Shown: positions 20,276 through 29,985 of the stretch, piece after piece | Position numbering within the stretch: the first letter of the stretch is position 1 | Layout of the letters: each line of letters starts with the position of its first letter | Assembly (NCBI RefSeq): GCF_902499335.1 | Contig: NZ_CABVQK010000021.1 | Coordinates: 99,498-163,497, forward strand | Direction of reading: 5' to 3' | DNA length: 64,000 nucleotides | DNA from: Burkholderia lata | Lineage (GTDB): Bacteria > Pseudomonadota > Gammaproteobacteria > Burkholderiales > Burkholderiaceae | Notes under the pieces: generated by a model | What the model saw: the letters and a program-made list of their open reading frames with translations, nothing else | Database searches by the model: none | Told to the model about the DNA's origin: nothing | Position numbers and translations under genes: made by a program

Positions 20276-21181
20276 GTGACCGATTCCAAGACACTCGCAG
20301 ATCGCATCGAAGATCTGCTTCCCCAGACGCAATGCACGAAGTGCGGCTATAACGGCTGCCGTCCGTACGCCGAGGCAATCGCCGCCGGCGACGCGAACTA
20401 CAACCAGTGCCCGCCCGGCGGCGCCGAAGGCATCGCGCGCCTCTCGAGCCTGCTCGGCAAACCGGTGATTCCGCTGAACCCCGTCAACGGCAGCGAGCAT
20501 CCGCGCGCGGTCGCCTTCATCGACGAAAGCCTGTGCATCGGCTGCACGCTGTGCATGCAGGCGTGCCCGGTCGACGCGATCGTCGGCGCGCCGAAGCAGA
20601 TGCACACGATCATCGAGTCGCTGTGCACCGGTTGCGACCTGTGCGTGCCGCCCTGCCCGGTCGACTGCATCGCGATGCTGCCGGTGACCGGCGATCGCAC
20701 CGGCTGGGACGCGTGGTCGCAGGAACAGGCCGATGCCGCGCGCGAACGCCACGACCTGCGGCTCGCGCGCCAGCGCCGCGAACGCGAGGCCGCCGAAGCG
20801 CGCGCAGCAGCACGCCGCGCGGCCAGTGCCGCGAAGCCGGCTGCGGCACAAGCGGAAACGCAATCTGCCGCGCCGGCCGCCGCACCGGCCGCTGACGACG
20901 CCGAAGCGAAGAAGCGCGCGATCATCGCCGCCGCGCTCGAACGGGCGCGCAAGAAGAAGGAAGAACTGTCCGGGCAAGACGCCGGGCCGAAGAACACCGA
21001 AGGTGTGAGCGCGGCCGTCCAGGCACAGATCGACGCGGCCGAGGCACGCCGCAAACGGCTCGCCGAACAGCAGGCCCAACGCGACGCCGAAGCAGCGGCC
21101 GCGAACGGCGACGACGAGAACGACGCAGGCAACGACGGCCCGGGCGGCCCGTCCGCACCGCCCGACCAGAACACGCCATGA
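20276..21181 (+). CDS. rsxB: Orphan RsxB/RnfB-type ferredoxin with Ala/Arg-rich C-terminal extension
   Basis: A 301-residue iron-sulfur protein. Residues 1-60 hold the CTKCGYNGC...C four-cysteine [4Fe-4S] domain typical of RnfB. Two bacterial ferredoxin clusters follow (CIGCTLCMQACPVD and CTGCDLCVPPCPVD, about 83-135). After residue 150 it is low-complexity, charged and Ala-rich, probably helical. The hydrophobic N-terminal anchor of enterobacterial RnfB is absent. The GTG start at 20276 matches the family N-terminus (TDSKTLADRIEDLLP). It overlaps nth by four bases (ATGA). In enterobacteria nth ends the rsxABCDGE operon; here only rsxB and nth remain side by side. The electron acceptor is unknown. 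Confidence 0.88.
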   Translation: MTDSKTLADRIEDLLPQTQCTKCGYNGCRPYAEAIAAGDANYNQCPPGGAEGIARLSSLLGKPVIPLNPVNGSEHPRAVAFIDESLCIGCTLCMQACPVDAIVGAPKQMHTIIESLCTGCDLCVPPCPVDCIAMLPVTGDRTGWDAWSQEQADAARERHDLRLARQRREREAAEARAAARRAASAAKPAAAQAETQSAAPAAAPAADDAEAKKRAIIAAALERARKKKEELSGQDAGPKNTEGVSAAVQAQIDAAEARRKRLAEQQAQRDAEAAAANGDDENDAGNDGPGGPSAPPDQNTP

Positions 21182-21822
21182 ACGCCAGCAAACGACGCGC
21201 GATCTACGAAACGCTGCAGAGCCTCAATCCGCATCCGACCACCGAGCTCGAGTACTCGACGCCGTTCGAGCTGCTGATCGCCGTGATGCTGTCCGCGCAG
21301 GCGACCGACGTATCGGTCAACAAGGCGATGCGGAAGATGTTTCCGGTCGCGAACACCCCGCGACAAATCGTCGCACTCGGCGAAGAAGGCGTCACCGAGT
21401 ACATCAAGACGATCGGCCTGTACCGGACCAAGGCGAAGAACGTGGTCGCGACGTGCCGGATCCTGCTCGACCGCTACGACGGCGAGGTGCCGGCCGATCG
21501 CGAAGCGCTCGAGGGGTTGCCCGGCGTCGGCCGCAAGACCGCGAACGTCGTGCTGAACACTGCGTTCGGCCAGCCGACGATCGCGGTCGACACGCATATC
21601 TTCCGGGTCGCGAACCGCACGGGGCTCGCGCCGGGCAAGGACGTGCGCGCCGTCGAGGCCGCACTCGAGAAGTTCACGCCGAAGGAATTCCTGCAGGATG
21701 CGCATCACTGGCTGATCCTGCACGGGCGCTACGTGTGCAAGGCCCGCAAGCCTGAATGCTGGCACTGCGCGATCGAGCCGCTGTGCGAATTCAGGCCGAA
21801 GACGCCACCGCCCATGGAGTGA
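21178..21822 (+). CDS. nth: Endonuclease III (bifunctional pyrimidine DNA glycosylase/AP lyase)
   Basis: Nth removes oxidised pyrimidines in base excision repair and nicks the abasic site. The 214-residue protein keeps E. coli numbering exactly: helix-hairpin-helix LPGVGRKTANVV with catalytic Lys120, catalytic Asp138 in VDTHIFRVANR, and the [4Fe-4S] ligands Cys187, Cys194, Cys197 and Cys203. It overlaps the end of rsxB by ATGA, so translation is probably coupled. Confidence 0.97.
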   Translation: MNASKRRAIYETLQSLNPHPTTELEYSTPFELLIAVMLSAQATDVSVNKAMRKMFPVANTPRQIVALGEEGVTEYIKTIGLYRTKAKNVVATCRILLDRYDGEVPADREALEGLPGVGRKTANVVLNTAFGQPTIAVDTHIFRVANRTGLAPGKDVRAVEAALEKFTPKEFLQDAHHWLILHGRYVCKARKPECWHCAIEPLCEFRPKTPPPME

Positions 21823-21973
21823 CGCGCAGCCGCGGCTGACCGGCCGCAGGCTGCCGCCCGGCGTCATGCGGCCGGACACTCGTTGCATGCCCCATCGGCC
21901 GTTGTTCCGCCGGTAACCTGCAGCCGCGACAGCGTAGCCACCCGCGCCATCGCCCCTGCTTTCCCCTTCCAAG

Positions 21974-22903
21974 CTACGCGTTGGACGTCGCCGTTGCGTC
22001 GTCGGCCGCCGCGCCGCCCGCGCGTACCAGCGCCAGCACGGCAGCCAGAATCGCGACGCCGCCCGCCCACTGCAGCGGCGACAGCGCTTCGCCGAACAGC
22101 AGCGCCGCGAGCGCGACCGTCACGACCGGTTCGAGCGTCGACAGCATCGACGTGCGCGCGGCCCCGAGCCGTTCGAGCCCGGCAAAGAACGCGAGCATCG
22201 CCGCGACCGTCGACACGAGCGCGATCGCGAGCATCGACGCCCAGCCGCCGGACGTCGCGGGCCAGCGCGGCGGCGCGCCGAACGCCGCGGTTCGCACGAC
22301 GGCGATCGCCACGAGCGTCGCGGTCGCCGACAGGCAGATGATCGCGGTGGTCGCAAGCGGATCGACGCCGCGCGTCGCCTTCGTGCCGCCGACGATGTAC
22401 AGCGAATAGATCACCGCGGCGGCCAGCGCGAGCGCGATCCCGAGCGGCTCGCCATGCCCGCCGCCGACCATCAGCGCCGAACCCGCGACGCAGAGCACGA
22501 GCGCGACGGCCTTCGCGCGCGTGAGGCGCTCGCCGAGCCACCAGGCGGCCAGCAGCGTGACGAAGGCCGGATACAGGTACAGCAGCAGCGCGACGAGGCT
22601 CGCCTGCGCGTGTTGCAACGCGCTGAAATAGCAGAACGACTGCCCGACGTAGCCGAGCGCGCCCATCGCCACGAGCGGCGCGAGCGCGCGCCCGCGCGGC
22701 CAGGTGACGCGGCGATGCCGTGCGATCGCGGCGAGCACCGCCCCGCCGATCGCGAAGCGCACGATCAGCAGCCCGAGCACATCCACGCCGGCCGCGTACG
22801 CGTAGCGGCCGAAGATCGCCATCGCGCCGAACGCGGCGGCGGACAGCGCGACGTAGAGCGTGCCCTGCAGGGCGGCGGACGATGGGCGGGCGGTGGCGGT
22901 CAT
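21974..22903 (-). CDS. EamA/DMT-family transporter
   Basis: A 309-residue inner-membrane protein with about ten hydrophobic segments in two EamA repeats (about 12-145 and 155-295). Typical features are the first-helix region AAAFGAMAIFGRYAY and GERLTRAKAVAL ending repeat one, with the matching LLFGEALSPLQWAGG ending repeat two. DMT proteins of this type export amino acids or other small metabolites; the substrate is not predictable. It converges on nth and is monocistronic. The long gap on its promoter side holds the heptamer tandem repeat. Confidence 0.87.
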   Translation of the reverse strand: MTATARPSSAALQGTLYVALSAAAFGAMAIFGRYAYAAGVDVLGLLIVRFAIGGAVLAAIARHRRVTWPRGRALAPLVAMGALGYVGQSFCYFSALQHAQASLVALLLYLYPAFVTLLAAWWLGERLTRAKAVALVLCVAGSALMVGGGHGEPLGIALALAAAVIYSLYIVGGTKATRGVDPLATTAIICLSATATLVAIAVVRTAAFGAPPRWPATSGGWASMLAIALVSTVAAMLAFFAGLERLGAARTSMLSTLEPVVTVALAALLFGEALSPLQWAGGVAILAAVLALVRAGGAAADDATATSNA

Positions 22904-23049
22904 GACGGAACGGGTGCGAGCGGCGTGGCGACGGAAATCGTCGGAGTGTAACGGTGCGACGGTGGCGAGCCTAGCCCGCGCTTACCCGTTCCCGGATGCC
23001 GAGGGAGGACGCTGGCGACCGGCCGGCACCGAGCACCTGTACTGCGTGC

Positions 23050-23112
23050 GGCTGGCGGCTGGCGGCTGGCGGCTGGCGGCTGGCGGCTGGCGGCTGGCGG
23101 CTGGCGGCTGGC
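23050..23112. repeat. Nine perfect copies of heptamer GGCTGGC
   Basis: The 63 bases are nine exact tandem copies of a 7-bp unit, followed by GGG. They lie between the divergent DMT transporter and DUF1841 genes, about 150 bases before the first start and 125 bases before the second. Because 7 is not a multiple of 3 and the tract is non-coding, copy number can change freely. It is a likely variable-number locus and may tune promoter spacing. Confidence 0.95.
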
Positions 23113-23237
23113 GGGCAATCGTCGCCGCCACGGCTGCCGCACAACCCGCTCCCGCCCGCCGCCAGCGCCGTCCGCCGACCCGGCGTACAATGCGCGACGC
23201 GGCATCACGCCGTCCGAATCACGACGTTTCCCCCACC

Positions 23238-23672
23238 ATGTTCAATCCAAGCCGCGACGAAGTGCGTCGCTTTTTCACCGAGACCTGGCGCAAGCAGCGC
23301 GCCGGCGAGATCCTGACGCCGCTGGAAGCGATGGCAGCCGACTGGATCGTCGAGCATCCCGAATACCACGACGAACTCGCCGACGCCGATGGCGCGACCG
23401 CGCGCGAGTACACGCCCGAGGAAGGCCGCACGAACCCGTTCCTGCACCTGTCGATGCACCTCGCGATCAGCGAGCAGCTGTCGATCGACCAGCCGCCCGG
23501 CATCCGCGCTGCGCACGACAAGCTGGCGGCCAAGCTCGACTCGACCCACGAAGCGCAGCATTCGATCATGGAATGCCTCGGCGAGACGATCTGGGAAGCG
23601 CAGCGCACCGGCACGCCGCCCGACACCGACGCGTACCTGCAGCGCATCCTGCGCCGCGCATCGCGCGACTGA
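23238..23672 (+). CDS. DUF1841 family protein
   Basis: A 144-residue soluble protein of a conserved proteobacterial family with no known function. Recognisable features are the opening FNPSRDEVRRFFTETWRK, the ALI-like middle HLSMHLAISEQLSIDQPPGIR and the C-terminal HEAQHSIMECLGETIWEAQR with several histidines and glutamates that could bind a metal. Length matches the family. The ATG at 23238 is the first sensible start. Upstream lies the heptamer repeat tract and downstream a bidirectional terminator, so it is monocistronic. Confidence 0.87.
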   Translation: MFNPSRDEVRRFFTETWRKQRAGEILTPLEAMAADWIVEHPEYHDELADADGATAREYTPEEGRTNPFLHLSMHLAISEQLSIDQPPGIRAAHDKLAAKLDSTHEAQHSIMECLGETIWEAQRTGTPPDTDAYLQRILRRASRD

Positions 23673-23717
23673 GCGCCGAGACGCCCGCCCACGCCACGTG
23701 GCGGCCGGAGCGCGGAC

Positions 23718-23750
23718 AAAAAAATACCCCGCCGAGGCGGGGTATTTTTG
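23718..23750. terminator. Bidirectional terminator between DUF1841 and cytochrome c genes
   Basis: ATACCCCGCC (23724-23733) pairs with GGCGGGGTAT (23736-23745), flanked by an A-run and a T-run. It serves both converging genes. Confidence 0.88.
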
Positions 23751-23778
23751 CTACGCGGGCCCGTCGGGCCCGTCGTGC

Positions 23779-24138
23779 TTACTTCTTGAACACGAGATCG
23801 GTTTCTTTCAGCGACTCGATGTAGGCCGCGATGTCCTTCATGTCGCTGACCGACAGGCTCTGCACCTGCGCCTGCATGATCGCGTTGTTGCGACCGAGCA
23901 GCGGGTTCGTCAGGCCCATCTGGTACTGGCGCATCGCCCACACGAGGTAGTCGGCATGCTGGCCGGCGAGGCGCGGATATTCTGCGTTGATCGGCTTGTT
24001 CATCTGCGCGCCGTGGCAGGCGGCACAGTTGTGCGATTCGACCAGTTCCTTGCCCTTCGTGATGTCCGCCGCGTGTGCGGTACCGATCGCGAGGCCGGCC
24101 GCCAGTGCAACCGCCGCCGTCTTGAATGCGTTGTTCAT
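23779..24138 (-). CDS. Periplasmic class I cytochrome c (c553/c4-like)
   Basis: A 119-residue monoheme cytochrome. A signal peptide (about 1-24, ending AHAA) precedes the heme motif CAACH at 38-42. The probable distal ligand methionine is in NNAIMQAQVQSLS or nearby, and the C-terminal helix is MKDIAAYIESL. It lies 40 bases after a similar cytochrome gene, so the two form a pair, probably from an old duplication. They are likely electron shuttles to a terminal oxidase; the partner is not in the window. Confidence 0.9.
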   Translation of the reverse strand: MNNAFKTAAVALAAGLAIGTAHAADITKGKELVESHNCAACHGAQMNKPINAEYPRLAGQHADYLVWAMRQYQMGLTNPLLGRNNAIMQAQVQSLSVSDMKDIAAYIESLKETDLVFKK

Positions 24139-24178
24139 GAATGCTCCTGTCCCGCCGGTCAGATCGGCGGCGCGCGCT

Positions 24179-24538
24179 TTACTTGTAGGGATTGTCCTTC
24201 GTGTCGGCCTTCTGGACGGCGTAGTACGCCGACAGATCCGCGATGTCCTGGTCCGTCAGCGAACCGGCGATCGCATTCATCGACGGGAAGTGACGATCCT
24301 TCTTGCGGTAGGCCTTCAGCGCGTTCTCGAGGTATTGCTGGTTCTGGCCGCCGAGGACAGGCACCCGGTAGACCTCCGGGTACGCCGCGCGGTAGTCCTG
24401 GATGCCGTGGCAACCGATGCACATGGCGGCCTTGCTCGCCCCGTCCTTCGGGTTGCCGACCACACCGGCCGCCTGCGCGCTGCCCGCGAGCGCCACGAGC
24501 GCTGCGACAACGACGTGTTTGCCGACGAATTTGTTCAT
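24179..24538 (-). CDS. Periplasmic class I cytochrome c, first of a pair
   Basis: A 119-residue monoheme cytochrome with a signal peptide (about 1-24), heme motif CIGCH at 40-44, a probable distal methionine in FPSMNAIAG, and a C-terminal helix DIADLSAYYAVQ. Same length as the following cytochrome, but only moderately similar. It is first in the two-gene transcript and is divergent from the moxR-type gene across about 246 bases. Confidence 0.9.
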   Translation of the reverse strand: MNKFVGKHVVVAALVALAGSAQAAGVVGNPKDGASKAAMCIGCHGIQDYRAAYPEVYRVPVLGGQNQQYLENALKAYRKKDRHFPSMNAIAGSLTDQDIADLSAYYAVQKADTKDNPYK

Positions 24539-24784
24539 AGCTCTTGTAACCTAGCTTGAGGGGAAACTGGCGCCAAAGCGGCAACGGCCCGCGCCGTTAT
24601 GCTTGTCAGGTCGCCACGCAGGCCAAAAAAAACGGCCAGATTGTACCGCGTCGGCGGGGAACGCGTCCACAAGGCGCCCCGGTTCGCCCCGCCACAGCCC
24701 CGCAACGATACGCGGGCGCGGCCCAACCGGACAGCCCTTCTGACTTATACTGGGTTTTTTTCCCCGATTGAGAAGAGCGCCGCC

Positions 24785-25627
<843 letters not shown>

Positions 25628-25654
25628 TCCTCCCCCATCCGCGAAGGCCCGGCC

Positions 25655-26830
25655 ATGCTGCTCAATTTCTTCTACGCGCTGCGCGCAGCCAAGCTGCCCG
25701 TCTCGGTGAAGGAATACCTGACGCTGCTCGAATCGCTGAAGGCCGGGCTGATCTCGCCGTCGATCGACGCGTTCTACTTTCTCGCGCGGATGACGCTCGT
25801 CAAGGACGAGCAGTACTTCGACAAGTTCGACCAGGCGTTCGGCGCGTATTTCCATGGCGTGTCCGCACTGCCGTCCGAAGCGTTCGACATTCCGCTCGAC
25901 TGGCTCGAGAAGCGCCTCGAGCGCGAGCTGTCGCCGGAGGAGAAGGCGCAAATCGAAGCGATGGGCGGCCTCGACAAGCTGATGGAGCGCCTGAAGGAAC
26001 TGCTCGACGAGCAGAAGGAACGCCACGAAGGCGGCAACAAGTGGATCGGCACCGGCGGCACGTCGCCGTTCGGGCACGGCGGCTACAACCCGGAAGGCGT
26101 GCGCATCGGCGGCCCGTCGAACGGCAACCGCACCGCGGTGAAGGTGTGGGAAGCGCGCGCGTACCGCGACTACGACGATTCCGTCGAGATCGGCACGCGC
26201 AACATCAAGGTCGCGCTGCGGCGGCTGCGCCGCTTCGCGCGCGAAGGCGCCGCCGAGGAGCTCGACCTGCCCGGCACGATCCGCAGCACCGCCGCGAACG
26301 CGGGCTGGCTCGACCTGCGGATGGTGCCCGAGCGCCACAACAACGTGAAGGTGCTGATGCTGCTCGACGTCGGCGGCTCGATGGACGATCACATCAAGCG
26401 CACCGAAGAGCTGTTCTCGGCCGCGAAGGCCGAATTCAAGCACCTGGAATTCTTCTACTTCCACAACTGCGTGTACGACCACCTGTGGAAGAACAACCGC
26501 CGCCGCCACTCGGAACGCACCGCGACGTGGGACGTGCTGCACAAGTTCACGCCCGACTACAAGCTGATCTTCGTCGGCGATGCAACGATGAGCCCGTACG
26601 AAGTGCTGCAGCCCGGCGGCTCGGTCGAATACAACAACCCGGAAGCGGGCGCCGTGTGGCTGCGCCGCCTCGCCGACCAGTTCCCCCATCATGCGTGGCT
26701 GAACCCCGAGCCCGAGCGGCTATGGGAATACCGGCAGTCGGTCGCGGTGATCCGCGACCTGCTCGGCCATCGCATGTATCCGCTCACGCTCGCGGGCCTC
26801 GAAACCGCGATGCGCGCACTCAGCAAGTAA
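25655..26830 (+). CDS. VWA-domain protein (CoxE-like), MoxR partner
   Basis: A 391-residue protein of the CoxE/YeaD-like group. The N-terminal half is helical and charged (FFYALRAAKLPVSVKEYLTLLE at the start). The C-terminal VWA domain carries a MIDAS-like site DVGGSMDD at about residue 238, where the middle serine of the classical DxSxS is glycine, as is common in CoxE proteins. It pairs with the preceding MoxR ATPase in one operon. Such pairs remodel or metallate a client enzyme; the client is not encoded here. Confidence 0.88.
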   Translation: MLLNFFYALRAAKLPVSVKEYLTLLESLKAGLISPSIDAFYFLARMTLVKDEQYFDKFDQAFGAYFHGVSALPSEAFDIPLDWLEKRLERELSPEEKAQIEAMGGLDKLMERLKELLDEQKERHEGGNKWIGTGGTSPFGHGGYNPEGVRIGGPSNGNRTAVKVWEARAYRDYDDSVEIGTRNIKVALRRLRRFAREGAAEELDLPGTIRSTAANAGWLDLRMVPERHNNVKVLMLLDVGGSMDDHIKRTEELFSAAKAEFKHLEFFYFHNCVYDHLWKNNRRRHSERTATWDVLHKFTPDYKLIFVGDATMSPYEVLQPGGSVEYNNPEAGAVWLRRLADQFPHHAWLNPEPERLWEYRQSVAVIRDLLGHRMYPLTLAGLETAMRALSK

Positions 26831-26884
26831 CGACACCCACCCAGCACGAAGGCCGCGTCCGAGCGGCCTCCCCCCGGAGATAGC

Positions 26885-28096
26885 ATGAACCCCTCGCCCA
26901 CCGCGAGCGCCAGCCGCGCCGGCGGCCGCCGCTTTTTCGCCGATACCTCCGTGTCGGCACTCGTCGCCGGCTTCGTCGCGATGATGACGGGCTACACGAG
27001 CTCGCTCGTGCTGATGTTCCAGGCCGGCCGCGCCGCCCACCTCACCGATGCGCAGATCTCGTCGTGGATCTGGGCGCTGTCGATCGGCATGGCGCTGACG
27101 ACGATCGGCCTGTCGCTGCGCTTTCGCGCGCCCGTCGTCGTCGCATGGTCGACGCCCGGCGCCGCGCTGCTGATCGCGTCGCTGCCCGGCGTGCCCTACC
27201 CCGAGGCGATCGGTGCGTTCATCGTCTGCGCGGTGCTGCTGACGGCCGTCGGCGTGAGCGGGCTGTTCGATACGCTGATGCGCAAGATTCCGGCCGGCAT
27301 CGCAGCCGCGCTGCTCGCGGGCATCCTGTTCGAGATCGGCATCGAGATCTTCCGCGCCGCACAGTTCCAGACGGCGCTCGTGCTCGCGATGTTCTTCACG
27401 TACCTGATCGTCAAGCGGCTCGCGCCGCGCTATGCGATCGTGACGACGCTGATCGTCGGCACGGCGGTCGCCGGCGGTCTCGGCCTGCTCGACTTCAGTG
27501 GCTTTCACATCGCGTTCGCGAAGCCCGTGTTCACGATGCCCGCGTTCTCGATCGCATCGATCGTCAGCATCGGCATTCCGCTGTTCGTCGTCGCGATGGC
27601 GTCGCAGAACGTGCCGGGCATCGCGGTGCTGCGCGCGGACGGCTATCAGACCCCGTCGTCGCCCCTGATCGCGACCACCGGCCTCGCGTCGCTGCTGCTC
27701 GCACCGTTCGGCTCGCACGGGGTCAACCTCGCGGCGATCACGGCCGCGATCTGCACGGGCCCGGAAGCGCACGAGGATCGCGCGAAGCGCTATACGGCCG
27801 CCGTATGGTGCGGCACGTTCTACCTGATCGCGGGGATCTTCGGCGCGACGATCGCCGCGCTGTTCGCGGCGCTGCCGAAGGCGCTTGTCGTGTCGGTCGC
27901 CGCGCTCGCGCTGTTCGGCTCGATCATGAGCGGGCTCGCGAACGCGATGCAGGACGTGAAGCAGCGCGAAGCCGCGCTCGTCACGTTCATGGTCACCGCG
28001 TCGGGCCTCACGCTGCTGTCGATCGGCTCGGCATTCTGGGGGCTCGTCGCGGGGATCGTCACGCAGGTGATCCTGAACGCGCGCCGCCCCGCGTGA
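26885..28096 (+). CDS. benE: BenE-type benzoate/H+ symporter family protein
   Basis: A 403-residue inner-membrane protein with about 11-12 hydrophobic segments. It contains the BenE hallmarks: MTGYTSSLVLMFQAGR in the first helix region, AWSTPGAALL, and the ASQNVPGIAVLRADGYQTP loop followed by LLAPFGSHGVNLAAITAAICTG. The family takes up benzoate with protons, but no benzoate dioxygenase or regulator gene is near, so the substrate is open. A CGGAGATAGC Shine-Dalgarno precedes the ATG. It follows the VWA gene by 54 bases. Confidence 0.87.
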   Translation: MNPSPTASASRAGGRRFFADTSVSALVAGFVAMMTGYTSSLVLMFQAGRAAHLTDAQISSWIWALSIGMALTTIGLSLRFRAPVVVAWSTPGAALLIASLPGVPYPEAIGAFIVCAVLLTAVGVSGLFDTLMRKIPAGIAAALLAGILFEIGIEIFRAAQFQTALVLAMFFTYLIVKRLAPRYAIVTTLIVGTAVAGGLGLLDFSGFHIAFAKPVFTMPAFSIASIVSIGIPLFVVAMASQNVPGIAVLRADGYQTPSSPLIATTGLASLLLAPFGSHGVNLAAITAAICTGPEAHEDRAKRYTAAVWCGTFYLIAGIFGATIAALFAALPKALVVSVAALALFGSIMSGLANAMQDVKQREAALVTFMVTASGLTLLSIGSAFWGLVAGIVTQVILNARRPA

Positions 28097-28264
28097 CGCG
28101 GCACGGCGCCCGCCGCCGCGGCCTTCGGACACGCCAGAACGTGCGCGACACGAATCGGGCCTAGAATAGCGGATCGGAGGCGGTGCCCAGCGCCGCCTCG
28201 CTTCGCCGCCGCGCTCGCGCGGCCCGTGAGAACCCGGCGCCTTGCGCCCTTCTTCCGAATCGCC

Positions 28265-29218
28265 ATGACTACCGCACTCGACCAGCTGAAGCAGTACACG
28301 ACCGTCGTCGCCGACACGGGCGATTTCCAGCAGCTTGCGCAATACCAGCCTCAGGACGCGACCACGAACCCGTCGCTGATCCTGAAGGCCGTCCAGAAGG
28401 ATGCGTACAAGCCGATCCTCGAGAAAACCGTCCGCGATCATCGCAACGAAAGCACCGATTTCATCATCGACCGCCTGCTGATCGCATTCGGCACCGAGAT
28501 CCTGAAGCTGATCCCGGGCCGCGTGTCGACCGAGGTCGACGCACGCCTGTCGTTCGACACGCAGCGTTCGATCGACAAGGGCCGCGAGCTCATCAAGCTG
28601 TACGAAGCAGCCGGTATCGGCCGCGAGCGCATCCTGATCAAGCTCGCATCGACGTGGGAAGGCATCCGCGCGGCCGAAGTGCTGCAGAAGGAAGGGATCA
28701 AGTGCAACATGACCCTGCTTTTCTCGCTCGTGCAGGCCGCCGCATGCGCGGAAGCCGGCGCGCAGCTGATCTCGCCGTTCGTCGGCCGCATCTACGACTG
28801 GTACAAGAAGCAGGCCGGCGCGGAGTGGAATGAAGAGAAGGACGGCGGCGCGAACGATCCGGGCGTGCTGTCGGTGCGCCGCATCTACACGTACTACAAG
28901 ACGTTCGGCTACAACACCGAAGTGATGGGCGCGAGCTTCCGCACAACCAGCCAGATCACCGAACTCGCCGGCTGCGACCTGCTGACGATCAGTCCCGATT
29001 TGCTGCAGAAGCTGCAGGACAGCAACGAGACGGTCACGCGCAAGCTGTCGCCGGAGGCGCTGCAGGACAAGCCCGCCGCGCGCGTCGCGATCGACGAGGC
29101 AGCGTTCCGCTTCCAGCTGAACGACGACGCGATGGCGACCGAAAAGCTCGCCGAAGGCATCCGCGTATTCGCCGCCGATGCGGTGAAGCTCGAGAAGCTG
29201 ATCGACTCGCTGCGCTAA
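28265..29218 (+). CDS. tal: Transaldolase
   Basis: Transaldolase transfers a dihydroxyacetone unit between sugar phosphates in the non-oxidative pentose phosphate pathway. At 317 residues it belongs to the TalB-type subfamily. The Schiff-base lysine is Lys126 in ERILIKLASTWEG. DATTNPSLI (31-39) and the phosphate-binding ISPFVGRIYDWYKK segment are also present. The ATG at 28265 is the family start. It is monocistronic with a strong terminator. Confidence 0.97.
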   Translation: MTTALDQLKQYTTVVADTGDFQQLAQYQPQDATTNPSLILKAVQKDAYKPILEKTVRDHRNESTDFIIDRLLIAFGTEILKLIPGRVSTEVDARLSFDTQRSIDKGRELIKLYEAAGIGRERILIKLASTWEGIRAAEVLQKEGIKCNMTLLFSLVQAAACAEAGAQLISPFVGRIYDWYKKQAGAEWNEEKDGGANDPGVLSVRRIYTYYKTFGYNTEVMGASFRTTSQITELAGCDLLTISPDLLQKLQDSNETVTRKLSPEALQDKPAARVAIDEAAFRFQLNDDAMATEKLAEGIRVFAADAVKLEKLIDSLR

Positions 29219-29281
29219 GCCGCGACACGCGTCAGCGGCTGTCAGCAACACTGGCAACAGCCGTCAGCACGCACACCGCAC

Positions 29282-29318
29282 ACGGCCGCGAACGTCATGT
29301 TCGCGGCCGTTTTTATTT
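29282..29318 (+). terminator. Intrinsic terminator after tal
   Basis: ACGGCCGCGAAC (29282-29293) pairs perfectly with GTTCGCGGCCGT (29299-29310) across a 5-base loop, followed by a T-rich tail. Confidence 0.93.
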
Positions 29319-29462
29319 TTCATTCCATCGTCAAGCACGCGCACTACAATCCACGTCACGGGTGCGACGGCCGCCTCCCGAGGCACCCTTTCCCAGTCAG
29401 TCTTGTACGACGCCGAACCCGCGCGGAAGCGCAGGCCGGCCCCCTCAATACAGGAGACAACG

Positions 29463-29918
29463 ATGCAAGTCCAACCGTACCTGACGTTCTACGGTCGCGC
29501 CGACGAAGCCCTTCAGTTCTACGAAAAGGCACTCGGTGCAAAGACGATGTTCAAGATGCACTTCAAGGATGCGCCGCCGAATCCCGACTACCCGATGACG
29601 CCGGAGATGGCCGACAAGGTCATGCATGCGAGCTTCACGATCGGCGACTCGATGATCATGTGCTCGGACGGCGACTGCAGCCAGCCCGGCGGCGGCATGC
29701 ACGCCGGCTATTCGCTGTCGCTGAACCCGGCGACGGTCGAGGAAGGCCAGAAGCTGTTCAATGCGCTCGCCGACGGCGGCGAAGTGACGATGCCGTTCGG
29801 CAAGACGTTCTGGGCGCTCGGCTTCGGGATGGCGAAGGATCGTTTCGGCGTGCACTGGATGGTCAACGTCGAAGACCTGTCGCAGCGCGAGGACCTCGCG
29901 CAACGCGCGCAGGGATAA
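29463..29918 (+). CDS. VOC-fold protein (PhnB/3-demethylubiquinone-9 methyltransferase-like)
   Basis: A 151-residue vicinal-oxygen-chelate protein of the PhnB-like subfamily. Seen: QPYLTFYGRADEALQFYEKAL at the N-terminus, the ASFTIGDSMIMCSD strand, and GKTFWALGFGMAKDRFGVHW near the end. This subfamily is often misannotated as a methyltransferase and most members have no known reaction. A GGAGA Shine-Dalgarno precedes the ATG. It lies between two terminators, so it is a single-gene unit. Confidence 0.88.
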   Translation: MQVQPYLTFYGRADEALQFYEKALGAKTMFKMHFKDAPPNPDYPMTPEMADKVMHASFTIGDSMIMCSDGDCSQPGGGMHAGYSLSLNPATVEEGQKLFNALADGGEVTMPFGKTFWALGFGMAKDRFGVHWMVNVEDLSQREDLAQRAQG

Positions 29919-29927
29919 CACGAAAGA

Positions 29928-29963
29928 CAAAGCCCGCCACCTTGCCGGTGGCGGGCTTTTTCA
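29928..29963. terminator. Bidirectional terminator between VOC and mctP-type genes
   Basis: AAGCCCGCCACC (29931-29942) pairs with GGTGGCGGGCTT (29948-29959) across a 5-base loop, with a T-run on the plus side. Confidence 0.9.
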
Positions 29964-29985
29964 TTGCGTGGCCGTGCAGGCAGCG

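Noticed and set aside
23050..23112. A CRISPR-like repeat array
   Set aside because: The units are 7-bp direct tandem copies without spacers and there are no cas genes.
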